This document shows, piece by piece, positions 16,065 through 25,194 of a stretch of 64,000 nucleotides of DNA. Both the position numbers and the translations under genes were made by a program. A model generated the notes under the pieces. The model was given only the letters and a program-made list of their open reading frames with translations. It made no database searches and had not been told where the DNA came from. Numbering within the stretch: position 1 is the stretch's first letter; every line of letters begins with the position of its first letter. Source of the stretch: Consotaella aegiceratis (GTDB lineage: Bacteria > Pseudomonadota > Alphaproteobacteria > Rhizobiales > Rhizobiaceae); the NCBI RefSeq assembly GCF_036541425.1, contig NZ_JAZHFT010000010.1, positions 77,706 through 141,705 on the forward strand, given 5' to 3'.

Positions 16065-19045
16065 GTGCCGCCAACCAGCCGTTTCGGTTGCCCTCCGGCG
16101 GCCGGATCGACCGTTCCAAGCCGCTGACGGTCACCTTCAACGGCGAGACGCTCCACGGATACAAGGGCGATACCGTCGCGTCGATGCTGCTCGCTTCGGG
16201 CCGTCATCTCGTCGGCCGCTCGTTCAAATACCATCGGCCGCGCGGCCTCTTGGGTCATGGCTCCGACGAGCCGAATGCGCTGCTGACCGTCGACTGGCGG
16301 GGCGACGGGGCGACCGATCCCAACAACCGCGCGACCATGGTCGAAGCGCGCAACGGTCTGGTCACCCGCTCGCAGAACCACTGGCCGTCGCTCGAGTTCG
16401 ACGTGAACGCCATCAACGGCTTCTTCTCGTCGCTGCTGTCGGCCGGCTTCTACTACAAGACCTTCATGTGGCCGAAGAGCTTCTGGGACAAGCTGTACGA
16501 GCCGATCATCCGAAAAGCGGCGGGCCTCGGCGAGGCGCCGACCGAGCCCGATTCCGACCGCTACGCCAACCGTCACGCCCATTGCGACGTGCTGGTCGTC
16601 GGCGCGGGGCCGGCGGGGCTGTCCGCCGCTCTGGCCGCGTCGAAGAACGGTACGACGCGCGTGATCCTCGCCGACGAAGGGTTCGCGCTCGGCGGGACGC
16701 TTCTCTCCGATGTCTCCTCGACGATCGACGGCAAGCCGGCTCAGACATGGGTCGACGAGACGGTGGCGATGCTGGACGCCCGCGAAAACGTCGTGATCCT
16801 GCCGCGCACCACAGTGTTCGGCTACTACAATCACAACCACATCGCCATGGCGGAGCGTATCGCGGATCATCTCGATACGCCCGGCGATCTGCCGCGCGAG
16901 CGGCTATGGCAGGTGCGCGCCGGCCGCGTGGTGCTGGCGACGGGCAGCCACGAGCGGCCGTTGGTCTTCGACGGCAACGACAAGCCCGGCGTCATGCTGG
17001 CGAGTGCGGTCCAGGCCTATGTTAATCGCTGGGCGGTCGCGCCGGGGCGCCGGATCGTCTTCGCCACCTCAGACGCCTCGGCCTATACGGCCGCGCTGGA
17101 CGCCAAGGCCGCCGACCTGGACGTGACACTGGTCGATGTCCGCCTGGAAGTCGATTGCGGGCCGGAGCTGGCCGAGCTTCGAGGGCAAGGCGTGACCGTG
17201 CTCGCCGGCCATACGGTGATCGCGGCCACCGGTAGAAAGTGGGTCGATGGGCTGGTTGTCGCTCCGATCGAGGGCAATGGGCGCATCGGCGCGCATCGGA
17301 CGCTGCCCTGCGACTGCGTCGGCTTGTCGGGCGGCTGGACGCCGGCCGTGCACCTGTTCTCGCAGTCGCGCGGCAAGCTGGCCTACGCTCCGGATCTGGA
17401 TGCCTTTTTGCCGAAGACTTCGGTTCAGGCCGAGCAGTCGGCGGGCGCCTGCCGCGGCATCTATGATCTGGCCGCCGTCATCGCCGGCGGCGCCAGGGCC
17501 GGCGGCGAAGAGATAACGGTCGAGGCCACGCCCTCGCGCACCGGATTCCAGCCCATGCGGGTGCTGCCGACCGATGCCAACCCGGGCAAGGTGAAGGCCT
17601 TCGTCGACTTTCAGAACGACGTGACGGCCAAGGACATCCGGCTGGCGGTGAAGGAGGGCTTCGTCTCCATCGAGCACGTCAAGCGTTACACCGCCACCGG
17701 CATGGCGAACGACCAGGGCAAGACGTCGAACATGAACGCGCTCGGCTTCGTGGCCGGCCTGCGTGACGTCCCGATCGAGGCGGTTGGCACCACGACGTTC
17801 CGACCTCCCTACACACCGGTCACCTTCGGCGCGCTGGTCGGTCCGGCGCGCGGCGCCAACCTGTTCGATCCGATCCGCACCACGCCGATGCACGACTGGC
17901 ACGTGGCGCAGGGCGCGGTGTTCGAGCCGGTCGGTTTGTGGCGGCGCGCGCGCTATTATCCGAAGCCGGGCGAGGACATGGCGGCGGCCGTGGCGCGCGA
18001 GTGCAAGGCGGTGCGCACGGGCGTCGGCATCTTCGATGCCACGACCCTCGGCAAGATCGAGGTGGTGGGCCCGGATGCGGCCGAGTTCATGAACCGCATC
18101 TACACCAACGCCTGGTTGAAGCTCGCGCCCGGCCGCTGCCGCTACGGCCTGATGCTGCGCGAGGACGGTTTCGTCATGGACGACGGCGTGGTGGCGCGGC
18201 TCGCCGACGACCGCTTCCACGTCACCACCACCTCGGGCGGCGCGCCTGCCGTGCTGCGCCACATGGAGGATTACCTCCAGACCGAGTGGCCCGATCTCGA
18301 CGTGTTCCTGACCTCGATCACCGAGCAATATGCGGTGATCGCGCTGCAGGGGCCGAAGGCGCGGGAGGTGCTGGAGCCGCTGGTCGAGGATATCGACATG
18401 GGCGCCCATGCTTTCCCGCATATGGCAGTGCGCGAGGGCCGAGTGGCCGGCGTGCCGTGCCGGCTGTTTCGCGTGTCCTTCACCGGTGAACTCGGCTTCG
18501 AGGTGAACGTGCCGGCGGGCGAGGGCGAAGCGGTCTGGAAAGCGATCTGGGAGCGCGGCCAAGCCTTCGGCATCACGCCCTACGGCACCGAGGCGATGCA
18601 CGTGCTCAGAGCCGAGGTCGGCTACGTCGTCGTTGGCCAGGAGACCGACGGCACCGTCGTGCCGGACGATCTCGGCATGGGCGGCCTGGTTTCGAAGACG
18701 AAGCCGGATTTCGTCGGCAAGCGCTCGCTGGCGCGTCCTTATCTCGCCTCCGAGGGCCGCAAGCAGCTCGTCGGTCTCCTGACCAAGACCTCGGACGACG
18801 TGCTCGATGAGGGCGCGCAGATCGTCGAAACGCCCGACCAGCCGATTCCGATGAAGATGCTCGGTCACGTCACCTCCAGCTATCATTCGGCCAATTGCGG
18901 CCGGTCGATCGCCATGGCGCTGCTGGCAAATGGCCGGGCGAGAAAGGGCGAAACGCTGTTCGTGACGACGCCGACGGGGTTTGCCGAGGCCACCGTCACC
19001 GACCCCGTCTTCTTCACGCCCGAGAGGCAGGCCGCAGATGCTTGA
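16061..19045 (+). CDS. soxA: Sarcosine oxidase subunit alpha
   Basis: 994 aa, typical for SoxA. From the N-terminus: a ferredoxin-like domain containing LHGYKGDTVASMLLASG and RSFKYHRPRG; a dinucleotide-binding domain starting VLVVGAGPAGLSAALAA near residue 178 that binds NAD+; and a C-terminal aminomethyltransferase (GcvT-like) domain from about residue 600 that holds tetrahydrofolate, with the family stretch VSFTGELGFEVNVPAGEGEA. The subunit receives the one-carbon unit from the sarcosine methyl group and makes 5,10-methylene-THF. It overlaps soxD by four bases and soxG by eight. Confidence 0.97.
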   Translation: MSAANQPFRLPSGGRIDRSKPLTVTFNGETLHGYKGDTVASMLLASGRHLVGRSFKYHRPRGLLGHGSDEPNALLTVDWRGDGATDPNNRATMVEARNGLVTRSQNHWPSLEFDVNAINGFFSSLLSAGFYYKTFMWPKSFWDKLYEPIIRKAAGLGEAPTEPDSDRYANRHAHCDVLVVGAGPAGLSAALAASKNGTTRVILADEGFALGGTLLSDVSSTIDGKPAQTWVDETVAMLDARENVVILPRTTVFGYYNHNHIAMAERIADHLDTPGDLPRERLWQVRAGRVVLATGSHERPLVFDGNDKPGVMLASAVQAYVNRWAVAPGRRIVFATSDASAYTAALDAKAADLDVTLVDVRLEVDCGPELAELRGQGVTVLAGHTVIAATGRKWVDGLVVAPIEGNGRIGAHRTLPCDCVGLSGGWTPAVHLFSQSRGKLAYAPDLDAFLPKTSVQAEQSAGACRGIYDLAAVIAGGARAGGEEITVEATPSRTGFQPMRVLPTDANPGKVKAFVDFQNDVTAKDIRLAVKEGFVSIEHVKRYTATGMANDQGKTSNMNALGFVAGLRDVPIEAVGTTTFRPPYTPVTFGALVGPARGANLFDPIRTTPMHDWHVAQGAVFEPVGLWRRARYYPKPGEDMAAAVARECKAVRTGVGIFDATTLGKIEVVGPDAAEFMNRIYTNAWLKLAPGRCRYGLMLREDGFVMDDGVVARLADDRFHVTTTSGGAPAVLRHMEDYLQTEWPDLDVFLTSITEQYAVIALQGPKAREVLEPLVEDIDMGAHAFPHMAVREGRVAGVPCRLFRVSFTGELGFEVNVPAGEGEAVWKAIWERGQAFGITPYGTEAMHVLRAEVGYVVVGQETDGTVVPDDLGMGGLVSKTKPDFVGKRSLARPYLASEGRKQLVGLLTKTSDDVLDEGAQIVETPDQPIPMKMLGHVTSSYHSANCGRSIAMALLANGRARKGETLFVTTPTGFAEATVTDPVFFTPERQAADA

Positions 19046-19604
19046 CGCCGAACTGTCCCGCACCGCGCCGCTACAGGTCGCGCCGGGGGCCTGCGAACCG
19101 GTCACCGTGAGACCCCTGGCGCTCACGGGCCGCCTGTCGTTTCGCGCCAAGGCGAAGGCGCTGGGCAACCGCCAAGAGGTGGCGGGATTCTCTGTCGCCG
19201 GGCAGATCAATTCGCTGAGGGCGAACGGCGATCGGATGTCGGTGCGGCTCGGCCCGGACGAATGGCTGCTCGTCTGTCCCGAAAGCGATCTGGGCGCGGT
19301 CATTGAGGCGGTTGCCACGGCCATGGACGAGGCCTTCTTCTCGCTGGTCGACGTTTCCCACCGCAATGTCGGCTTTACGCTCGAAGGCGCCGATGCCGCG
19401 GCGGCCGTCAATTCGGGCTGTCCGCTCGACCTCCATCTGTCGGCCTTTCCGGTCGGCATGGCGACACGCACGATCCTGGGCAAGGCCGAAATCGTTCTAG
19501 CGCGGACTGCCGACACGGCTTGGCGCGTCGAATGCTGGCGCTCTTTCGGCGCCTATGTGCATGCTTTTCTGGTTGACGCGGCGCGGGATTTTCTGCCGCA
19601 ATAG
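19038..19604 (+). CDS. soxG: Sarcosine oxidase subunit gamma
   Basis: 188 aa from ATG 19038. The sequence RLGPDEWLLVCPE, followed by LVDVSHRNVGFTLEGADA and NSGCPLDL, matches the SoxG/GcvT-like fold of the gamma subunit, which stabilises the heterotetramer and binds alpha. The start overlaps the end of soxA. An earlier in-frame start within soxA would add residues that do not match the family. The stop is 46 bases before gbcA. Confidence 0.93.
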   Translation: MLDAELSRTAPLQVAPGACEPVTVRPLALTGRLSFRAKAKALGNRQEVAGFSVAGQINSLRANGDRMSVRLGPDEWLLVCPESDLGAVIEAVATAMDEAFFSLVDVSHRNVGFTLEGADAAAAVNSGCPLDLHLSAFPVGMATRTILGKAEIVLARTADTAWRVECWRSFGAYVHAFLVDAARDFLPQ

Positions 19605-19650
19605 TTGTGATGGCGCGGCCGGCGCTCACCGGTCCTCTGTGAGGTGTCGC

Positions 19651-20910
19651 ATGATCGATCTCGTCTCGCATCTGACCCATCGCCGCAAGGGCTATACGCT
19701 CGAAGCCCCGTTTTACACCGATCCCGATATCTTCGCGGCCGACATGGAGGTGATCTTCGGCCGGCACTGGCTGTTCGTCGGCGTCGAGCCCGACGTGCCG
19801 GAGCCCGGCGACCTGATGGTCGTCGACATCGGCAAGAATTCGGTTCTTGTCCTGCGCGACGACGACGGCGAGGTGCGCGCATTCCACAACGTCTGTCGGC
19901 ATCGCGGAGCCCGTCTGATCCACGAGGAAAAGACCATGGTCGGCAACATCGTCTGCCGCTACCATTCCTGGGTCTACGACACGGCAGGCAAGCTGATCTT
20001 CGCCGAGCACATGGGCGAGGATTTCGATCGCTCCTGCCATGGCCTGCGGCCCGTCCACATTCGTTCCCTGGAAGGCTTGCTCTTCATCTGTCTCGCCGAC
20101 GAGCCTCCGGCCGATTTCGACGAGCTGTCACGCGTCATGTCGCCCTATATCGCGCCGCATAACCTGCGGGAGACGAAGGTTGCCTACCAGCACGACCTGA
20201 TCGAGCCGGGCAACTGGAAGCTGACGATGGAGAACAACCGCGAGTGCTATCACTGCGGGGCCAACCATCCCGAGCTGACCGTGCCGCTCTTCGCCTATGG
20301 TTTCGGCTTCGCGCCGGAGGAGCTGAGCGAGGAGGAGCGCGAGCATGCGGCGCAATATGCCTGCATGCTGACCGACAACCACCATGACTGGGAGGCGGCC
20401 GGCCTGCCGTCGCGCGAGGTCGACCGGCTGGACGACATGGTGACCGGCTACCGCACCGAGCGTCTGCCGCTGGCCGGCGCGGGCGAGAGCCACACGCTCG
20501 ACACCAAGCGCGCCTGCCGGAAACTGCTCGGCAATCTGACCAACGCCAAGGCCGGCGCGCTACACTTCTGGACCCAGCCGAACTCATGGCACCATTTCAT
20601 GGGCGACCATGCCGTGGTGTTCTCCGTGCTGCCGCTCGATGCCGAGCGCTCGCTTCTGCGCACCAAATGGCTGGTTCACAAGGATGCGGTCGAGGGCGTC
20701 GACTACGACCTCGAAAACCTCATCGGTGTCTGGATGGCGACCAATCAACAGGATTCCGATCTCGTCGGCTTCTGCCAGCAGGGCGTGAAGAGCGACGGTT
20801 ACGTGCAGGGGCCTTATTCGCCGCATACCGAGATGCTCGTGGAGAAGTTCTGCAACTGGTATGTCGGGCGAATGCTGTCGCATCTGGCCGAAACCCGCGC
20901 GGTCGCCTGA
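19651..20910 (+). CDS. gbcA: Glycine betaine monooxygenase, Rieske oxygenase component
   Basis: 419 aa from ATG 19651. The Rieske [2Fe-2S] ligands are Cys82 and His84 (CRHRGARL) and Cys102 and His105 (CRYHSW). The catalytic domain holds the mononuclear iron site ENNRECYHCGANHPEL with His201 and His206. GbcA demethylates glycine betaine to dimethylglycine with O2, releasing formaldehyde, using electrons from GbcB encoded next. The C-terminal half (WHHFMGDHAVVFSVLP) matches the GbcA/stachydrine demethylase clade; the surrounding dgc and sox genes favour betaine. Codons from 19555 are in frame but upstream of the Shine-Dalgarno. Confidence 0.94.
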   Translation: MIDLVSHLTHRRKGYTLEAPFYTDPDIFAADMEVIFGRHWLFVGVEPDVPEPGDLMVVDIGKNSVLVLRDDDGEVRAFHNVCRHRGARLIHEEKTMVGNIVCRYHSWVYDTAGKLIFAEHMGEDFDRSCHGLRPVHIRSLEGLLFICLADEPPADFDELSRVMSPYIAPHNLRETKVAYQHDLIEPGNWKLTMENNRECYHCGANHPELTVPLFAYGFGFAPEELSEEEREHAAQYACMLTDNHHDWEAAGLPSREVDRLDDMVTGYRTERLPLAGAGESHTLDTKRACRKLLGNLTNAKAGALHFWTQPNSWHHFMGDHAVVFSVLPLDAERSLLRTKWLVHKDAVEGVDYDLENLIGVWMATNQQDSDLVGFCQQGVKSDGYVQGPYSPHTEMLVEKFCNWYVGRMLSHLAETRAVA

Positions 20911-20929
20911 GCGGAAAGGGTCGAGCGGC

Positions 20930-22042
20930 ATGGAAGCAGCCGGCGGCACGCCTGCAATCGATCCGGTTCCGACCGGCTACTACCGCTGGGAGCCGGACGA
21001 GGACGACGTCCTGATCTGCCGCGCGGTGCGCGAGGAGACGCACGACGTGAAGACCTTCGTCTTCGCGCCGCGCTTCAAGCGCCAGTTCGAATTCGTCTCC
21101 GGTCAGTTCCTGACCTTCGAGTTCGAGATCGACGGCGAGACGATCCATCGCTGCTATACCATCTCTTCGCCGCCGACGCGGCCGGACACGGTGTCGATCA
21201 CGGTCAAGCGTGTCGTCGGCGGGCCGGTGTCGAACTGGCTGCACGACCAGTTCAAACCGGGCATGATGCTGAAGGCGACGACGCCCATGGGCGTCTTCAC
21301 CTGGGCCGGCATGCAGGCGCCGAAATACCTCTTCCTGTCCGGTGGTTCGGGCATCACGCCGCTGATGTCGATGACGCGCAGCGCCTATGATCTGGCGCTG
21401 ATCGCCGACATCGCCTTCGTTCATGCGGCCCGCACGCCGGCCGACATCATCTTTCGCGACGAGCTGGACTTCATGGCGCGGCGCAACCGCTCGATCCGGC
21501 CGAGCTTCGTCGTGGAGGCGGATGCGCTAGGCCATCCCTGGAGCGGCCATCGCGGCCGGCTGTCGCTGCCGATGCTCGAAACGATTTGCCCGGACTGGCG
21601 CGAGCGCGAGATCTTCGTGTGCGGGCCGAGACCGTTCATGGCGGCGATCCGCGGCTTCCTGACCGAGGCCGGTTTCGAGATGGGACGCTATCATCAGGAA
21701 AGCTTCTCGTTCGACGACTTCACCGAAGAGGCGCAGGAGGCGATCACCGAAGCCGCCGAGGACCTCGAGTCCGGCGTGAAGACCTATCGCGTCGAGTTCA
21801 CCAAGACCAAGCGCGTGGTCGAATGCCCGGAAGACATGACGGTGCTGGAGGCGGCGCGCCGCGCCGGCATGCGCATCCCGTTCAACTGCTCCAAGGGGCT
21901 TTGCGGAACCTGCAAGTCCAAGGTGACCTCCGGCTCTGTCGAGATGAAGCACGGCGGCGGCATCCGCCAGCGCGAGATCGACGCCGGCATGGCGCTCTTG
22001 TGCTGTTCCAAGCCGAAGAGCGATCTGGTGGTGGACCGGTGA
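20930..22042 (+). CDS. gbcB: Glycine betaine monooxygenase, ferredoxin reductase component
   Basis: 370 aa. An FNR-like FAD domain occupies about residues 20-130 (FVSGQFLTFEFEIDGETIHRCYTISS), an NAD-binding domain follows (YLFLSGGSGITPLMSM, IFVCGPRPFM), and the last 85 residues are a plant-type [2Fe-2S] ferredoxin with cysteines in PFNCSKGLCGTCKSKV and a final Cys-Cys pair in LLCCSKPK. It passes electrons from NADH to the Rieske centre of GbcA. The start is 20 bases after gbcA; an inverted-repeat pair follows the stop. Confidence 0.94.
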   Translation: MEAAGGTPAIDPVPTGYYRWEPDEDDVLICRAVREETHDVKTFVFAPRFKRQFEFVSGQFLTFEFEIDGETIHRCYTISSPPTRPDTVSITVKRVVGGPVSNWLHDQFKPGMMLKATTPMGVFTWAGMQAPKYLFLSGGSGITPLMSMTRSAYDLALIADIAFVHAARTPADIIFRDELDFMARRNRSIRPSFVVEADALGHPWSGHRGRLSLPMLETICPDWREREIFVCGPRPFMAAIRGFLTEAGFEMGRYHQESFSFDDFTEEAQEAITEAAEDLESGVKTYRVEFTKTKRVVECPEDMTVLEAARRAGMRIPFNCSKGLCGTCKSKVTSGSVEMKHGGGIRQREIDAGMALLCCSKPKSDLVVDR

Positions 22043-22115
22043 AGAGCGCCGCGACCCTGTTCGCTACGCGCCTCGTGCCGTTTTTCCCGAACGTTGGTCT
22101 CGCGCCTACGGCTTT

Positions 22116-22235
22116 CTGGATCCTCGGGACGGAGCCCGAGAATGACAATTTAAAGCGTGGGAGAGCAGCGACCCTTATTCAGATGGCGCGAACAACTGAG
22201 CTTCGTCATCCTCGGGCTCCGTCCCGAGGATCCAG
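22116..22235. repeat. REP-like inverted repeat pair, left of the GIY-YIG gene
   Basis: A 31-base unit at 22116-22146 (core TCCTCGGGACGGAGCCCGAG) returns in reverse orientation at 22205-22235. Each unit is itself a near-palindrome around GGGxxGGAGCCC. The two could fold into a long stem with a 58-base loop and may also terminate the gbc transcript. The same unit occurs three more times within 3 kb. Confidence 0.85.
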
Positions 22236-22287
22236 CATCGCGCGTCCGCAGCTGGACGAATGCACCAACAGAACGAAGGCCTGAGCC

Positions 22288-22671
22288 ATGGGCGGCTGGG
22301 TCTACATCATGGCCTCCCAGTGTAACGGGACGCTCTATGTCGGTGTGACGTCCGACCTTCACCGCCGTGTCCTCGAACATCGTGATGGCTCGATCGGCGG
22401 CTTTACAGCGCGCTACGGCTGCAAGACACTGGTCTGGCACGAGCGGCATGATGACATCGAAAGCGCCATCCAGCGCGAAAAGTCTTTGAAACGGTATCGC
22501 CGCGCCTGGAAGCTCCGACTGATCGAAGCCTTGAACCCCGATTGGAACGATCTCTTCGAAAGCTTCTCCGACCACGACAACCCCTTTGTGCCGACATTCA
22601 TTCTACAGTTCGAGAACGGATGCAAAGGTGGGGAGGTCTGCCTGGATCCTCGGGACGGAGCCCGAGGATGA
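22288..22671 (+). CDS. GIY-YIG nuclease family protein
   Basis: 127 aa. The GIY-YIG fold is clear: WVYIMASQCNGTLYVGVTSDLHRRVLEHR gives the V-Y-I and Y-V-G strands with the catalytic Arg, and AIQREKSLKRYRRAWKLRLIE gives the E-K helix used in UPF0213/UvrC-like small nucleases. It stands alone between two pathway genes (gbcB, dgcA) with which it has no functional link. Inverted-repeat pairs lie on both sides, and its last ten residues (LDPRDGARG) are encoded by the repeat itself. It is probably a repeat-associated or mobile single-domain nuclease; its cutting target is unknown. Confidence 0.88.
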   Translation: MGGWVYIMASQCNGTLYVGVTSDLHRRVLEHRDGSIGGFTARYGCKTLVWHERHDDIESAIQREKSLKRYRRAWKLRLIEALNPDWNDLFESFSDHDNPFVPTFILQFENGCKGGEVCLDPRDGARG

Positions 22672-22761
22672 CGAAGCGCCTGCATCTGAGTTGCTGGAAT
22701 AAAAGTCTCGGCATCGCGACATCACGTGCCGTCATTCTCGGGCTCCGTCCCGAGGATCCAG
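22642..22761. repeat. REP-like inverted repeat pair, right of the GIY-YIG gene
   Basis: The 31-base unit is found at 22642-22672, spanning the stop codon of the GIY-YIG gene, and in reverse orientation at 22731-22761. Spacing between copies (about 89 bases start to start) equals that of the left pair, so the nuclease gene is flanked by two copies of the same composite repeat. Confidence 0.85.
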
Positions 22762-22849
22762 AGGCGATTGTCGTAGACGGTAAGCGAAGACTGAAGGTTC
22801 TCGGCGGGGGTCGTATCTCGTTAAAGCTCGCAAAGGAGGTCGTCCCCTC

Positions 22850-24886
22850 ATGATCGCCCATGCCGAAGCCCTGCTGAAGCCGTTGGCCATCAAGGGGCTC
22901 ACCATCCGCAACCGGGTGATGTCGACTTCGCACGCGCCGGGCTACGGCAAGGACGGCAAGCCGCAGCAGCGCTATCAGCTCTATCACGAGGAAAAGGCCA
23001 AGGGCGGCATTGGGCTGACCATGTTCGGCGGCTCCTCCTCGGTGGCGCTCGACAGCCCGGCGGCGCCCTGGAACCAGATCTCGGTCGCCGACGACAGCGT
23101 CGTCCCGTTCTTTCAGGAGTTTTCCGACCGCATCCACCGGCACGGCGCCAAGCTGATGATCCAGCTCACCCATATGGGCCGGCGCACCAAGTGGGACACC
23201 GAGCACTGGTTTCCGGTGAAATCCGCTTCGCCCTATCGCGAGCCGGCGTCGCGCTCGATCCCGAAGGAACTGGAGGAAGAGGAGATTGCGCGCATCGTCG
23301 CTGACTTTGCTGCGGCGGCAAAGCGCTGCAAGGCGGGAGGTCTCGACGGCTGCGAGATTTCCGCCGCGCATGGCCACCTCGTCGACCAGTTCTGGTCGCC
23401 GTCGGTCAATCACCGCACCGACAAATACGGCGGCAGTCTCGAAAACCGCATGCGCTTCGGCATCGAGGTGCTGACCGCCATGCGCGAGGCGGCCGGCGAC
23501 GACTACGTCATCGGCATGCGCATGTCGGGCGACGAGATGCTGAAGGGCGGGCTCACCCGGGACGACTGCATTGCGATCGCCTCCGAATACGCCTCGCGCG
23601 GGCTTGTCGATTTCCTGAACGTCATCGGCGGACAGGCGCGCGACGACATGGCGCACGCGATCTCGCTGCCCAACATGTCGTTTCCGGTGGCGCCCTTCCT
23701 GCCGCTGCCTTCGGCGATCAAGCGCGAGGTGGACGTTCCGATCTTCCACGCCCAGAGGATCACCGATCTGGCGACGGCCGCACGCGCGGTCGCCGAGGGC
23801 CATATCGACATGGTGGCGATGACGCGGGCTCACATCGCGGACCCGCATCTGGTCAACAAGCTGGCCGAGGGGCGTGCCGACGACATCCGCCAGTGCGTGG
23901 GTGCCGGCTATTGCATCGACCGTATCTATACGGGCGCCGACGCGCTGTGCATTCAGAACGCCGCGACCGGCCGCGAGGCGACGATGCCGCATGTGCTGGC
24001 CAAGGCCGAGGCGCCCAAGAAGGCCGTGGTGGTCGGCGGCGGTGCCGGCGGGCTGGAGGCGGCGCGCGTCCTGGCCTCGCGCGGTCATACCGTCACGCTG
24101 TTCGAAAAGAGCGGTCGCCTGGGCGGGCAGATCAACATCGCCGCCAAGGCGACCTGGCGCGAGGCACTGTCCGGCATTCCGCGCTGGCTCGTCGCGCAGG
24201 TGGAAAAGCTGGGGGTCGACATCCGGCTGAACACGGAGGCCGACGCGGCGGCGATCGCGGCGCTATCGCCCGATATCGTGATCGTCGCCACTGGCGGCAT
24301 TCCGAGCAAAGGCCGCGCCAACGGCGCCGAGCACGCGGTGACCACCTGGGACGTTCTGACCGGAGCGGCGGAGCCGGCGGGCTCCGTGCTGCTCTACGAC
24401 GAGATGGGCCAGCACAACGCCGCCTCGACCGCCGAGGTGCTCGCCAAGCGCGGCTGTCTGGTCGAGATGGTCACCCATGACCTGCAGATCGCCCAGGAGG
24501 TCGGCACCACGAACCAGCCGGTGCACCTGCGCGAGCTTTACACGCTCGGGGTCGTCATGACGCCGAACATGGAACTGATCGAGATTTATCCGGAGGGCAA
24601 CCGGCTGATCGCCGCGCTGCGGAACACCATGACCGACGCCGAGGAGGAACGGGTGGTGGACTCCGTTGTGGTGGACTACGGCACCCTGCCGTTGGACGAC
24701 CTGCATTTCGCGCTCAAGGACAAGGCCGCCAACAAGGGCTTCACCGATCAGGCCGCGATCGTCACCGGCCGGCCGCAGCCGGCGAGCGGCGAGGGATATC
24801 AGCTCTACCGGATCGGCGACGCCGTGGCGGGGCGGAACATCCACGCCGCCATCTACGACGCGCTGCGCCTCTGCAAGGACCTTTGA
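22850..24886 (+). CDS. dgcA: Dimethylglycine demethylase, flavin/Fe-S subunit DgcA
   Basis: 678 aa. The N-terminal 370 residues form an Old-Yellow-Enzyme-type TIM barrel (KPLAIKGLTIRNRVMSTSHAPG, then the DGCEISAAHGHLVDQFWSP region). A linker holds the [4Fe-4S] cysteines (QCVGAGYCIDRIYTGADALCIQN, a spacing somewhat different from that of 2,4-dienoyl-CoA reductase). The C-terminal half has two nucleotide folds (AVVVGGGAGGLEAARVLASRG). It matches the DgcA clade of histamine/trimethylamine dehydrogenase-like enzymes that demethylate dimethylglycine to sarcosine. AAAGGAGGTC precedes the ATG. dgcB and an ETF pair downstream accept the electrons. Confidence 0.9.
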   Translation: MIAHAEALLKPLAIKGLTIRNRVMSTSHAPGYGKDGKPQQRYQLYHEEKAKGGIGLTMFGGSSSVALDSPAAPWNQISVADDSVVPFFQEFSDRIHRHGAKLMIQLTHMGRRTKWDTEHWFPVKSASPYREPASRSIPKELEEEEIARIVADFAAAAKRCKAGGLDGCEISAAHGHLVDQFWSPSVNHRTDKYGGSLENRMRFGIEVLTAMREAAGDDYVIGMRMSGDEMLKGGLTRDDCIAIASEYASRGLVDFLNVIGGQARDDMAHAISLPNMSFPVAPFLPLPSAIKREVDVPIFHAQRITDLATAARAVAEGHIDMVAMTRAHIADPHLVNKLAEGRADDIRQCVGAGYCIDRIYTGADALCIQNAATGREATMPHVLAKAEAPKKAVVVGGGAGGLEAARVLASRGHTVTLFEKSGRLGGQINIAAKATWREALSGIPRWLVAQVEKLGVDIRLNTEADAAAIAALSPDIVIVATGGIPSKGRANGAEHAVTTWDVLTGAAEPAGSVLLYDEMGQHNAASTAEVLAKRGCLVEMVTHDLQIAQEVGTTNQPVHLRELYTLGVVMTPNMELIEIYPEGNRLIAALRNTMTDAEEERVVDSVVVDYGTLPLDDLHFALKDKAANKGFTDQAAIVTGRPQPASGEGYQLYRIGDAVAGRNIHAAIYDALRLCKDL

Positions 24887-25194
24887 GGGATGGGCGGGGT
24901 AGTGATGATTCACGCCGTGGAGATGACAGCGCTCCCACCCTCTGCCCTGCCGGGCATCTCTCCCATGAGGGGGGAGATCGGCTGTCATTGGGGGGCGCAT
25001 CCCAATGCCATCTGTCGTTTGGGCGCCAATTCCCGCTCCGGTGAGGGAGATGTAGCCGAAGTCGACAGAGGGGAGGACTGCGCCAGATCGACCGTGCAAG
25101 GCTTTCATGTATCGGCTCCGTCCCGAGGATCCAGCTTTGCTCCGCGCAGGCGTCCACCGGCCAACGGGGTCGCGTCCGGCCGAGCCAGCGTGTG
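24887..25194. other. Non-coding gap between dgcA and dgcB with intergenic palindromes
   Basis: No convincing gene is present on either strand. Around 24940-24985 is a palindromic element containing ATCTCTCCC and GGGGGGAGAT arms, in a context (CCCTCTGCCCTGCCGGGCAT) that I recognise as resembling the mosaic intergenic repeats of rhizobia. A fifth, partial REP-like unit lies at 25113-25134. The gap interrupts what is otherwise a tight operon. Confidence 0.5.
25113..25134. repeat. Partial copy of the REP-like unit
   Basis: CGGCTCCGTCCCGAGGATCC repeats the right-hand part of the units near 22.2 and 22.7 kb, in the same orientation as 22205-22235. The left part is missing, so this is a truncated copy. 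Confidence 0.75.
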
